From Mycteria americana (taxonomy: Eukaryota > Chordata > Aves > Ciconiiformes > Ciconiidae): a stretch of 64,000 nt of DNA. Positions 48,811 to 61,211 of the stretch are shown here, one piece after another. How positions within the stretch are numbered: position 1 is the first letter of the stretch; each line of letters starts with the position of its first letter. The notes under the pieces are model-generated. The model had not been told where the DNA came from and did not search any database. It was given only the letters and a program-made list of their open reading frames with translations. Where the stretch lies: the NCBI RefSeq assembly GCF_035582795.1, contig NC_134366.1:152071519-152135518 (forward strand). The letters are read 5' to 3'. The translations under genes and the position numbers were made by a program.

Positions 48811-51800
48811 CTCTAGGAAAGGCCTCAAGATCCAGTTACTCAGATGCCAAGGGGAAACAGCTGTCCCATTGTGCTGCGACAGAAAGACCATGGCAATGAT
48901 ATCCAGCACAATACCAGTAATCCTCAAAAGGTATCCAATATCCATTCTTCAAAGAAAGGCCTGGGTCCAGGCTGGACAAGCCTGGTGCTAGTGAACATGT
49001 TCCAGCCTGTTATGAAAGCCTCTAACGGAGACATGGCAGAGCCTAGAGAAGTTAAACCCTGATCCCTTTGGGGTAGCTGCTGTCCAGTAAAGTCTCCACT
49101 GCTGCCCTTCAGGCACTGGTTTTGAATGGGGCTAACAGCAATCGAATGGCACACGTCACAGCGGAGCCTTAGCCAGCCCTAGTCAGAATAAGGACAGAAG
49201 TAGTATCGTGACAGATAATGTCAGCTATGAATAACATTATTCCTTAACATCTAAGGAAGGTGGGACTAAGAATTTCTGAACTTTGATTTGCTCACAAGGC
49301 ATCCTAAGAGATAATCCTGTGGAATACTATGGGCTGCATTCGCACTGGCACTGACATACATAGCTCCATTAGCATTAGGTAGGTGTATGGCAAACACTCA
49401 GACAACAGCTGTACTTGGCCTCCTCACTGGTTCTGCTCTCTATTTAATGAAGTCTTATGTATGATATAGAAATACTGGGAGAAATCCAGCCCACCTCTGC
49501 TGGTTTGAATGTTGTTGCCTGTGTTTGACTCTTTCCAGAAGGCCCACAAGTAAATTTAAAAGAGGTGCAGTTGTTCATTTGCAGCTTGCACATGGTACGA
49601 GAATGCGGTACCCGGCCCCGAGCTCCTCATCCGCAGGACGTATCGCAGCTCTTGACAGCTGATCGCTGTGTTTTCCTGCCAACTTCTCTTCATGGTCTGT
49701 TAGCTGCTGTTTTGGAGATCAAACTTGCTCCTTGGCATCTATTCAAGCTATAGAGTCCAATTTATTTCTAGCACAACATCCGCTGGCGTTGCCTCTGCAG
49801 TACGTTGGCCCAGCCTGTGCAAGCTCACTAACTCGGAAGTAGCTCTGATTTCTTTTCTGTTGCCAACAGACAGAGGCAGCAATTAAGAGGATGACTACGT
49901 TTTTAAGGGCTTTCTCTTCTGGAGGAGCGTAGCACCCTGCGAGTCCCCAGCAGTCTCTCCTCCTCTCAGGGTGAGCCTTTACGAGCGCAGGGGGTACTTC
50001 TGCCGCAGAAATGGAAGAGCTCGGCTGAGCGCAGTGCTCCCTGCTACACCAGGGCTCTGCTTCAACCTCAGATCTCACCCGACTTTAAATTCTTTCCATT
50101 GACTTTATCTTAACCTTTCTGTTCCATACACAATGTTATCAGAGCTACTTAGGCTCTACTGGCATGTCTCCTATATTAGTAGTTACATTTTGTTGACAAG
50201 ACCAGACTGGTTGAGGTAAATTGGCTTACTCAGAGTGCAGCTAGCGGCATGCACACAGTTGGTCTGACCATGTATTCTTCTGGAGCATTTTCCCATGGAA
50301 AGGAGGCTTATGCAACCATTCAGTCTGTCTCACTAGTGATTTTGGGCCCATTGGCTGATTTCAGTCAAAATCTGAGGGAGCAGTTAATCAGTGGAGGCAG
50401 CCATCCATGCACAGAGCATCCTTCCTGGGCCCTGCAAGCTGCACTGCGGGTTTTTCTCTCAGACACTACAGAATCTACACAGAAGAGACATTGCATCCCA
50501 CCTACAAAAATTTTGGTGGGAGTTTGTGTCTTGCTGGACACCAGAGAATCCAACTATAAATCCATGGGAAAACAGATTTCTTAGCTGTGCTGCTGTACTG
50601 CTTTTTAACTTTTTGAGGTAAGGCTTTTTATTATAACTAAGAGCATTGGCACTAAATCCAAAGAAAATCTCAGGTGCAAATGACCTTACAGTCATCTTTT
50701 TGCTGGGGATATCTGCATTAGCCCAAAACAAGAGAAACAAATGAGGATCATCAGTAAATGATGGCAGTGTTAATTACACAGTGGTGCTATAAGAGTACTA
50801 AGCTCTGTAGTGATAGAAAAGCACCAGGCTGGCCCCACTAGGAAGGCCTTATGGTTTCCAAAGAACAACCTATGTCAGTACCCAGAGAGCACCAGAGCAG
50901 GAATATTTCCCAGTGGTGGGTGCTTCATGCTTGCGCTGGATCTGTGAGAAGCACCGCAGGTTTCTGAGGAGGTTGTGTCAGCCTGCTGGTGGGGGAGCTT
51001 TATGGAGTTTTAAGTTTGCAAAGGGAATATAGAGCAGAAATAACACAATAGCCTCGTAGCAAAAGGGACCCCCTCCTCAAGTGCTTTCTGCAGGTTGTTC
51101 GAGCAGGGCTGGTGTTGCAGGGCGAGCCGGTGAGCCCTGAGCGCCGTGGGCCCTGCTTCCAGGGTGTCTAGAGCAGAGGCAGCTCAGCCAGCAAAACTCC
51201 TCGGGTATAGGCCAGCGAGCCTAGTTCGTCAGAGCAGCAGTTGCAAAGAAGGTACATAGTCCACAGGCAGTCTAATTAAGATCTACTATAAAGACAGTCT
51301 AAGCTGACCTCACTCCCTTTTATCTGGGAAATATGACACGTGACCCCAGCCCAGCAGCAACACGAGCAGGAACAAGAGGCAGACTGAATAAAAGCGGGTT
51401 TCCGCAGACTTTGTGCTTTGTGGTCGGGTGCAACAGTGTGAACTCTCATCACAGCCTTCCCTTTGGGGCACGCGCAGGGTTGCACAGGCAGCAGACACAC
51501 AGAGGGTCTTTTGCGGGGGCTCTCTGCTGTCTGAGACATGATGAGCTCATGTTGACCTCCCTCCCCCTGCTAAGTGGGGGAATTAAGCAGATTATTCTTA
51601 TGTTTTCTGTGGTCTTTCTCCAAGAAACTAGGAGTAAAGCCATATTGCTGAGCTATCACACTGGGCAAAGTAGTATCTTGCAGCTGTAGTTTAAAAGTCC
51701 TTTGCAATATAGGATGAGAGTGGGTGTTTGCATGAGCTTGCTTTCCTTCAGCAGATAATTCCAACAGAAGCAGGACATGCTGGGAGTCCAGCAAAGGGAC

Positions 51801-54800
51801 ACTCGGGAGCTTAACAAATATATATAGGACCCTTCTACTTGAGGCACAGGTTCTGCCAGGTGGCAAATCCCCCAAGTACATGGGTATAAGGGATGCCATT
51901 CAGTAATGCTACCAATGTGTCTTCTCTAAAGAGGGAAGTGCAGAGCTGTGGTCTGTGTGGGGAAGTTGTATGGTGGGATTCCCCCAGAAGCTTCACTAGG
52001 ACCCAGGTTTCTTGGAGCTTGAGAGGATGATTGCTGATTCCTGAATAAATTAATGTATTGCTTTCCTTCAGGATATTAATATGCGTTAGACTGAGGAGCT
52101 GAACAAGCTCATTTTGTTTTAACTCATTACCACCAGATATAAATCTGATCAATAAACAAGTCAATAAATGTACAGGCCAGGTGGGCTTGGTAGGAAGCTG
52201 GTTTGATAAAGTGCCAATTTGTATTGCAACAGAGCTGTCTGTGGGCATCTTCTTGGCAGTCATCACTTCACGAGGAGACATAAAATAATTTCTGGCCATT
52301 GCTACTATTTGCCTTACCTTTTTGAAATATGTGGTGCTAAAAGGGAGCTAAGACATGCACTTTATTTTCTGCACTTCTCTTGATTGTTTTTAATGTATAT
52401 AAATAACACTGTTAGTAGCTTATCCTCTTCTCCTCAGGAAAGTTTTTACATGAAAGTTAAACATGCTTCTCTTCTTCAATTGGTTTTTCTTTTGCCTTCT
52501 TTTTCAAAATTCAAAATACCAGCCTAAAGAGAAGCACAGCCTGAGCAGGCTGAGCCTGCGGTGACACCCGCTTCCTTCTGCCACCTCGCGGGCTGCAGCT
52601 ACAGTACACGGAGCATGCATGGCTTTTCTAGCATGACATACGTTGTTTTCCTGTCATATCTAATGAAGGATCCCATGATAACAGGAAACATTACGCATCG
52701 CCACCGCTGGGCATGTCCTGACACTTCTGAAAGGAGTTTCCCTTCCCTGCGTCAGAGCTGTCGTAACCAGAGGCACCTCTCAGAGCGGTGATGACATCTT
52801 GAATGGTTTAACCTTGTTATTGCAGCAGCAGATGAGAGACTCACCTCTGTTATTACTGGGTTGGTTTGTTTGTTTGTTTTAAAGTTTGGGTAATTTTTTT
52901 ATACGTGAGGCGTGCAAAAAGAGTACTACTGTCTTCTTCTGGGATACCAAGCAAAAGGCTGTACCCAAACATTTTTGGCCACCAGCCCCTTCACCCCAAG
53001 AAGGCTGCCACTGAGCTGTCATCTTCTTTTTAGAGAAAATTTTAGCTCTCAGCCTAAGGCAGAAATGCAAACTAAACAGTAGAAGCATTGCTGGAGGAAA
53101 AGATGCCAGCTTACCTCTGTAGAGTGCTCATAAGCTCTGGAAGCTCAGCCCTAAACCTCCTCAGCTGGCTCAGCTGTAATCTCAGCCGCTGCCCTTGTGG
53201 GCCAAGTTCTGATATCACATAACCCTCTGCTCTCAAAAGGAAGGAGGAAATGCCACTATGAGATAGGCTGTAGCCATACATGGGCAGAAGAAAGGAATGG
53301 GGAAAGAGAGATGGGATTAGGCACTTTGTCACAGGTGCCTTCCCGAGGCAAGGAAAGAGTACCCACTCACAGTTAGCTAGACCACACAGCCCTGCCACCA
53401 CCTCAGGCTTCAGAGAAATTACAGCTGAGCTAAACCTGAGCAATATGGGAAAAGGGCAGGCACGTAGGTTATAAAACTAAAAGTAGACTCCAAAACAGAC
53501 CACTTTAGAATAAAGTTTTCTGTTTCTCTTTTCATTAAATGTATAAGCTTTGGCACTAGCTATTGCAGGTTAGAGATGCTCAATATTATACAGCTCAAGG
53601 AAACATTGCTGATAGTATAGCACAACAAAAGATAGTTAGGACAAGCACTAAAAAGAGGTTTTTTCCCAAGAGTGGAGCAGTTTTCAGCAGGAAAATGTGG
53701 AGCATCATAACCTGATGCTCTTATGGTAAGACTGAATGCAACCGTGCAGCAGTGGGTAGTCCTGCACTGGGAGGACAACAGGTTGGTACGGAGAGCCAAA
53801 GAGCTCTTCCCTTCTTGTGATGCTGGGAGGGGGCTTGCTGCTGTTCTCTTTACTTGTTCTTCACGCAACCAAGAAATTTTGAATAATTTTGAGCTAAATG
53901 ACCAATAGAACAACTATGTTATGTCAAAGTAAATGTTAAAAGTTAAGCTTTGCAAAGTTGAGTTGGATACACTCTTTGGATTTGCTTTTACCAAGTTATC
54001 TCAAACTGTAATACAGAGGTTGAGGTTTTTTTCCTTCTGAATAACTCCAATTGTCGCGCTGGCCTTGGAAGGACACTCACCTCTTAAATGTAGCAAGTCT
54101 GTAAGAGGCATGCAGGTACATTTAAGAATGTTTTCTCTTGCCCACAGTAATATCTATGCATGTTTGATGAGTTGTAACTGCTCCATTAACTCCAGAGTGT
54201 GTTGGAAAGAGCCATGAATGAGACTTGTTGAGGGAGCCCCAATATTTTGATTATTATATGATCATTTATATTTATATATTCATGGGCCATGCTAAAAACA
54301 TTATTGTTCAGAGTAACTTTCTGGTGAAGAATTTGTTAAAATCTTAAACCGCATTAGACATATGGCTATTCCTCTCTTTACAGAAGTGACTATATAAAGC
54401 TCAGAGAACTCACATAATCCTGGCTTCAGAAACACATCCCAGTGCAAACGTTCCCTGCTGACACTTGAGGAGTCACTGCTAGCACCTCCCGGTGACCCAT
54501 TTACCCTGCCTCCTTGGGAAATTGCATGGCCCAGAACAGGAGTGTTTCCAAAAGAGCATTCCGCTTCCTGCCCAGCACATCTTGGCACTATGAGCCTGAG
54601 CAACCCCACTGCTCTCCTCGGCGCCTGAGAAGGTGCCTGCGAGGCGTGCCTGACCTCAGCATGGGAGAAGACCAACACAACGAGCTGGAGCCAGAGCTGG
54701 AAGCTGGTGCACTGCCTGCAGAAAGGGCTGATGCACAAGCAGGTCTCTGCGGGGAGACTTGATTCGGAGATAACTCATCCATGCTGATGCCATTTCTCTT

Positions 54801-56587
54801 TAGGCTACTAATTAGTGCAGCTCAGCGTAATGTGCTCTGCTGACGCAGTCTAGAGGTTTGGCCTGTGCTGCTTTGCATCCCGCCTGGCAGAAGTTTCTGA
54901 CCTGATGTGTTATTTGCTCTTCTTGCTCAAACGCACCCTTCACCTAGTGCAATACCACAGGGCTTGGCTCTGCCATGTTACCCGGGTTGGACAGAAGTGC
55001 CAGAGATGGTGTTACCATCTCTTTACCAGGTCTCGGCGTCGGATGCTGGCCCCAGCAGGAGCAGCAGCGGGGCTCAGTTCTCATCGCACCCCAGCTTGTG
55101 CTGCACCAGGCTGGCATAGCTGGAAGCCCCCACAGAACTGTGCATATGTTCTGCATGGAGCTAGCCCTGCGTTTGCAGCGTTTGCTTCTCTTGGGTTTCT
55201 GCGCCTTCTCCCTTTGTCTTCCAAGGCCCATAGCTATGTGCCAGGGAAGGCATCCCCATGGAGACAGGTACCTGGCCCAGGGGATGGACAGACAGAAAGT
55301 CATGCAGACAGCTTGAGAGTATCTCTGGAGGGGAACTGTCAACCAAATGGGGAAGTGCCTTCAAGGGAAGGCACCCTTCCCCAAGGAGTTGAAGGACCTC
55401 CAAGAGCTCAGAGAACATGTGCCCCAGCCGGTTGTCCTTACAGGGGTGTCAAGGAGTGAGGGAGGAGAGAGGCTTGAAAGGGAGCAGCAAGGAAGGAGGA
55501 GGATGAGAGCGGAGGGTAGAGAGTACTTGAGGAAAACCTATGATTGACTGACTCACAGAAAACAGAGGTACCTCAAAACATGAACTGACATGGCGCTCCT
55601 TTACACGTAGTGTGAAATAGCTGAGGGCTCCATCTTTCTGTTACACAAAGATGCTGATTTCCAAGGACTGGAGCTTTCTAGGGCAGTAATTAAGCTTTAA
55701 ATGGAGAGATCAAATATAGAATAAATATCTCATTAACCTTGACAAAGCACAATCTTTCTGCACAGCTCATAGCAAAAGAGAAAGTGAGTGTGAAGGATGG
55801 GATAAAACAGGCATCGGCTTCCCTGTGTGTTGGAGAGTGGCATCTGGCACTTGGAATATCTGCTCAGCTGGAGGGGCCCGAGCGCACATCCACCACCTCG
55901 CAGAAACCAGCAAGTTGTAGGCTATTTCAAGGATAAAGAAAGATTTTTGCTGGAACACTTCTAGGATTTTTTTTTTCCCTAAATACCTGTCATTGCCTCA
56001 GGTGAAATGTGCAAACCGGGCCCTCAACGTGGCACTGCCTCAAGCCACATCTGCTAACCGCACCATAGTTGAATGCAAAGTCCAGATGTTTGCCAGCAGT
56101 AAGATCCTCTGGCCTGCCTGCTCTAGTCTTACTCTTCTTTGATCCCTCTAGAAAAGATGATTTATGAGTTTAGCCTAAGCCAGCCAGACAGGAATCATTG
56201 GCTGTGTTTTCTTATAGTCAAAGCTACTGTTTCTGAAAGTGGCACAAAGAGGAGCTTGACCTCTCTCGCATGTGCCTTTGTGAGCCAGTGGAGAAAAAGT
56301 GAAATGCCAAAAGCCTTCATAGTGGAGAGGACTTTTCCTAAAGGTACAGCAGGGTTAAGCTGGGCATTTATTTCTGAAATTACTCCATTAACGTTCTTAT
56401 GCAAATGAAATGTGAATCCTTGAAAAAAGAGCCACTGTGCCAACTGATTGAAACAAGACAGGGCAAGAACTAGCTAGCATGAGGTTGGCCCGTTTAACGA
56501 GATAATAACAGCTGAAAGGATGTAGCTCAACTTCCTAAGACTACTATAACTAGTCTTTACTGGTGTGAAGTGGGCCTGTGTGACTCA

Positions 56588-57355
56588 TGAGGTTCAACAA
56601 GGCCAAGTGCATCTGGGTCAGGGCAACCCCCGTATCAATACTGGCCGGGGGATGAAGGGATTGAGAGCAGCCCTGCGGAGAAGGACTGGTGGGTACTGGT
56701 GGATGAAAAGCTGGACATGAGCCGACAATGGGCACTTGCAGCCCAGAAAGCCAACTGTATCCTGGGTTGCATTAAAAGAAGCGTGGCCAGCAGGTCGAGG
56801 GAGGTGATTCTGCCCCTCTGCTCCACTCTGGTGAGACCCCACCTGGAGTACTGCGTCCAGCTCTGGAGCCCTCAGCACAGGGAAGACATGGATCTGTTGG
56901 AGCAGTCCAGAGGAGGGCCACAAAAATGGTCAGAGGGATGGAACACCTCTCCTATGAAGAAAGGCTGAGAGAGTTGGGGTTGTTCAGCCTGGAGAAGAGA
57001 AGGCTCCAGGGAGACCTTATTGCGGCCTTTCAGTTCTTAAAGGGGGCTTATCAGAAAGATGGGGACAAACTTCTTAATAGGGCCTGTTGTGATAGGACAA
57101 GGGGTAATGGTTTTAAACAAAGAGAGTAGATTTAGACTAGATATAAGGAAGAAATTTGTTACAATGAGGGTGGTGAAACACTGGCACAGGTTGCCCAGAG
57201 AGGAAGCAGATGCCCCATCCCTGGAAACATTCAAGGTCAGGTTGGATGGGGCTCTGAGCAACCTGCTCTAGCTGAAGATGTCCCTGCTTATGGCGGGGGG
57301 CTTGGACTAGGTGACCTTTAAAGGTCCCTTCCAACCCAAACGATTCTATGATTCT
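56588..57355 (+). mobile_element. CR1 LINE 3' fragment (end of ORF2 plus 3' UTR)
   Basis: A 5'-truncated CR1 of about 770 bases. It begins with ATGAGGTTCAACAAGGCCAA, passes through the C-terminal part of ORF2 (residue strings such as [13 protein letters not shown] and [19 protein letters not shown] are visible), and ends with GGTCCCTTCCAACCC, then GATTCTATGATTCTA, the CR1 terminal octamer repeat. The reading frame is broken: the part up to about 56930 and the part after it are in different frames, and a TAG follows at 57127. The element is a dead, moderately diverged copy. Truncation at the 5' end with an intact 3' end is the rule for CR1. Confidence 0.95.
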
Positions 57356-60300
57356 AACTAAATAGCAGCTTGCAAATGCTATTTGGCTGCTTCGTGGGTG
57401 TTGTCATGTAATGAGACAAATAGAAACATTTGTCTAATAGAAACGAAAGCAAATGCAACTAATGGAGCATGTTGACGTTGGGAATTTGGCTACTGGATCC
57501 TCAGGAGCAGTTGCTCATGTAAGATTAGCTCAGGAGGGTGCTTAAACATAGCATCAGGCTCCCATCACTCATACTGCTGAAGCCTTGGATTTGGGCTGCT
57601 TTTATATGTATATGGGAAGTTTTGGAGCATCAGTGAATGGTGCCAGTACGCAGATAAGGCAGTAATCTTTGAGTCCTTGATTTCTCATGGAGAGCGGGCA
57701 ACAGCATCCCAGGCTGAGATGGGAAGACCTGAACTGGTGAGTGCCTGGGATTCCTCATGGCCATGAGCACGCACTGCTGTGCTAGCTGCTAACCCGTGCA
57801 CCGCGACTGATCGCGTTGCTCGCTTCAGCAGGCTGCACTACAGGCTCCGCATGGGTTTGGCCACTATGAGACATTGGCCTTAAGGGCTGAACCTCCCTTC
57901 ACTCTCCTTGACTCTCCCTGATGGCGGTGAAGCCACCGCTGGATGTCCTGGACTCCTGATCCAGGAGGTGACCCAGGCTTGCAGAGCTGCGGAGCCTGCA
58001 GGAAGAGCTGGGGACGCAGGCACCTGGCTCCCCAGTGCTGGGTGTGCGTGGCTCACACCTCTCCTGCTGCTATCACCACGTGAGATGGGAATAAGGAAGC
58101 TCAGAGTCTGGCCTGAAGGCAGGTTGCTGTTGGCTTTAATGGAAACAGGCCCTTCGAGGATCCCTGCGCACGGGCTCAAGGCAGCCATCTTTGTACCTCT
58201 GTGCCAGGAGAGATCTCGAGAGCTGGGTTTCCCTCTCATGTCGGGCTGGAGCACAAGAGCAGAGGATAACCAAACTGAGCTGACACTCAGGGTGAGGAGA
58301 GGGTGTGAGTGCTTAAATATGCAGTTCCACACACCTGAGACTAGGATTGCCTTGCTGAAGACAAAGTATGCACAACTCCTCAGTGCCCTCTGCTCCTCAG
58401 AAAACAGCCTGCAAACAGCTATGCAAGACTGCTGTCCTCACACTTGTTAAGTAAGATAAATCCTAAGAAGACTACCCTGACAGCAATGCTCCCAGGACCC
58501 CTAGAGCGAGCTGCAAGGGTGCGAGGTCTGGGGCTGGAAGCCCACATTGTATCTGTCTCAGGGCTCCCTCCCCTGCTGCTACAGAATTCCGTGTTTTACC
58601 ACCAAATAGTCAACTTGCACTTTCTTTTTCTTTTTTTGGCTCTTAGCAGGACTGTGAGCACAATTTTCCTTACAGATCAGAGGGATGACTCCCAGGCAGC
58701 TTTAGAGACTAGCTTTTAGGCTTCAGGCACTGCCACGCTGCAATGCCCCAGCCTATCTTATTCCACTTCATTGCATTTAATTGTGACTCCCCAGAGCTCC
58801 GGCTGGGGATGGAGCCTGCAAGCCACCTGCTGCAGAGAGGGCTGCAATGCCGCTGACTCCTTTTGCTTTCCTTTGAGCCTGGCAAAGTAGATGACAGATG
58901 TCTCTTCTCCTTTCAGAAAACCTTTCTGTTCTGCTGTTACCACTTTCTTTCTCTCTCCAGCCTCTTTTCCACGATCACACACACTTCAGTACCTGCCTTT
59001 TCCAGCTTTTTATCTGGCTTACCAGTTTGGCTTTCCACTTTCAAATCTCTTTGCACACTGTCATCTCATCATTAGCTGCAGAATCTCCCCCAGTGTTAGC
59101 ACATGCTGCAGCCGCTCCACTGACTTTTATCTCCACTTTCTTCTCCTTTTCATCTTTCCTCTGCCCTGGACTCTTTCCAGTCTGTTTCCTTAAGTGCAGG
59201 CTGTCGCATACAAAGCCGTAGCATTGTCTCTGACCTCGTTTTCCGTTTCCATTAGTATTTTAGAAACAAGGCATGTATCACCTTTCAGTTTTTCCTGTTG
59301 TAAAGAGATTTCAGCAAGGAGAAGGGTGCAGGTGCTCTGGGGTTTGGACACACTCAGCACCTGCTGGTTTCTGACCCCAGTGGGAATGGAGGCGTGAGCC
59401 GGCTGGTCAGCCTGGCTCCACCTCTGGTAACTCAAATGCTTGCAGCAAGACTTTTCCGATTTATATATAACCCTTTTAGATTAGAAATAAAGGCATTCCC
59501 CCAAGTACTTTCCCATTAGCTTCTCAAGAGAAGAGTGAGTAAAATATGGCATTAACTTTCAAAGTTAGTTGTCCAAGTCTGGTTTCATCTGGGGATCAAA
59601 TGCTGGGTGTCCTAGCAGTGCTGGCAGATCCCCCATCACGGCAGCTGTATTGCCAGAGAGCAAGAGTGCCCTTCACTGCCACATTTACATAAGGGATGGC
59701 TATTTTCCCCTCAGGTTTTGCTATGAAAGCCAGCAGTGGCCATCAGGAGTGTCTGCTCTCCCCTGCCATCGCCTCCTGACTGCTGTAGGTCAATGGCTCA
59801 CCACTGGGTTTCATGCATGAGCAATAAGCACACAGAGACGGTGTTTTACACCCCGTAGGAACCGTGTAAGCTGAGCTCTGTGCAGGCTCAGATTGTCTTG
59901 GTGATCTGTATGAAACAAGCCCTCTTTGCAGTGTAGCGGAGGTGATGGCTTTCAAGATTCAGGGAATGTAAAAAAAAAAAGGTTGAGTTCAGGATAACGG
60001 CAAGAGGCTTGTGTCTGTTAAAGAGGGAGGTAAATGAAACGGGGATCTTCGTTACGAGATCCTGACCTGAGCACAGACCAGACTGACACTGTTTCTCTCT
60101 TTATTTCAGCAAGGTGTACACACAGTCAAAAGTTTTGGGTCTTTCTTCATCTGAGTTCAGTTAACCTGGAACTTAATAACTCCGGTTGGTACGTTTTGGG
60201 TGATGGGCGATCTGTCAGGCTTTGGCACACAGGTGGTGTGTGTGCTACCCAGAAACGGAGATGTGAGACAAGGAAGGTCAAATGCTAACAGTTCCCCACA

Positions 60301-61147
60301 ATTGTCACTGAGATATGTGGAGACACTTATGACAACACTATTAATTTTTCCTATAACAGAAGAAGCAGCTCGTTAATTTATTCACTTCCCTTTCAATTAG
60401 AAATATCCTCCTTGCAGCTCAGGTACAGGAGAAATGAAAGGTCCATCTTTTACTCTCTTATTTTTCACCATTTGCACTGCAGTATCTGATTGCAACGGCA
60501 GCACCGTGATGGCAGTCTTGACTCTGGCCAAGCGGATCTTCCTTCTCAGTGTGACTATCAATCACATGCCTGGTGCAGGCATGGCCCATGCTTTGGGAGA
60601 AGTTTTGTGGGTTCCCCCAAGCACCCCCGCTGAAACAGGTCTCTTCCCCAGCACAGCTCTCCAGGGTCCCAACAATGGCAATGGTTTTGGGCTCTGGTTT
60701 TGGTGAGTAGCCAGCACTGGAAGCAGGAAAGTTCTCTCTTGCCCATCCACATAGCCCGTGCCTGTCTTGCACGTACGGAGACTCAGCCCAGCCCTGCAGC
60801 ATGGCCCCAGCTCCAGCACCAGCCCTGAAACGCGAGCAGGCGAGGAGCAGGGTTAGCTGTTGCTGTCTGCTGGTAAAGCTTTGGAAGACCCAGCAACAGG
60901 GCAGCAGGATTCTTTTATACTTGCTTCTGGTCTCCCAGTGCAGCGTTTTAGTTGTTCCGCTCAGATGGGTTGTTAATATTGGCAGGTGCCTTTCTGGGCA
61001 CTGGGACTTCAGCCAAAGATGGCGAGAGGCGTGAGATGGGCACAGAAGCACAGGCAGCCTTGCCACCTCGTGCCCTGGGAGGACAGAGGTTTGCTATCCA
61101 CAGCAGCAGGGGAGGGGAGAATCTCTCAGAATTTATATGCAGACATA
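57356..61147. other. Intergenic region between two CR1 copies
   Basis: There are no recognisable exons. A 202-codon minus-strand frame (60458-61066) and a 180-codon plus-strand frame (57908-58450) have no recognisable domains. Pyrimidine-rich low-complexity DNA lies at about 58910-59190. Confidence 0.55.
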
Positions 61148-61194
61148 AGCAGATATATACACATATATATACACATAAATATATATATATATAT
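61148..61194 (+). repeat. (TA)n/(CA)n microsatellite abutting a CR1 5' end
   Basis: A run of TA and ACA units, including about 18 bases of pure alternating AT, lies just upstream of the truncated 5' end of the CR1 at 61212. The junction is marked by a short hairpin (61195-61215). Confidence 0.85.
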
Positions 61195-61211
61195 CTACCT
61201 CATTTAATGAG

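Larger units (their letters stand above)
39641..56587. other. Intergenic region upstream of ZNF706
   Basis: No exon with recognisable protein content was found. The stretch holds two faint CR1 tails (about 40487 and 48735), a local tandem duplication (41781-41873) and a 14-base direct repeat near 45556-45585. Open frames of 110-154 codons (for example 54301-54738 and 51835-52299 on the minus strand) are isolated and unrecognised. In mammals the next gene on this side is GRHL2 at a long distance, so an empty interval is expected if gene order is kept. Confidence 0.6.

Noticed and set aside
51835..52299. 154-codon minus-strand open frame that at first suggested a retroviral fragment
   Set aside because: I could not identify any Gag, Pol or Env motif, primer-binding site or LTR around it.
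56588..57355. CR1 ORF pieces considered as host genes
   Set aside because: They match the CR1 ORF2 C-terminus and end in the CR1 octamer tail; frames are broken.
60458..61066. 202-codon minus-strand open frame
   Set aside because: No known motif, low-complexity Gly/Ala segment, and overlapping frames on the other strand; most likely chance.
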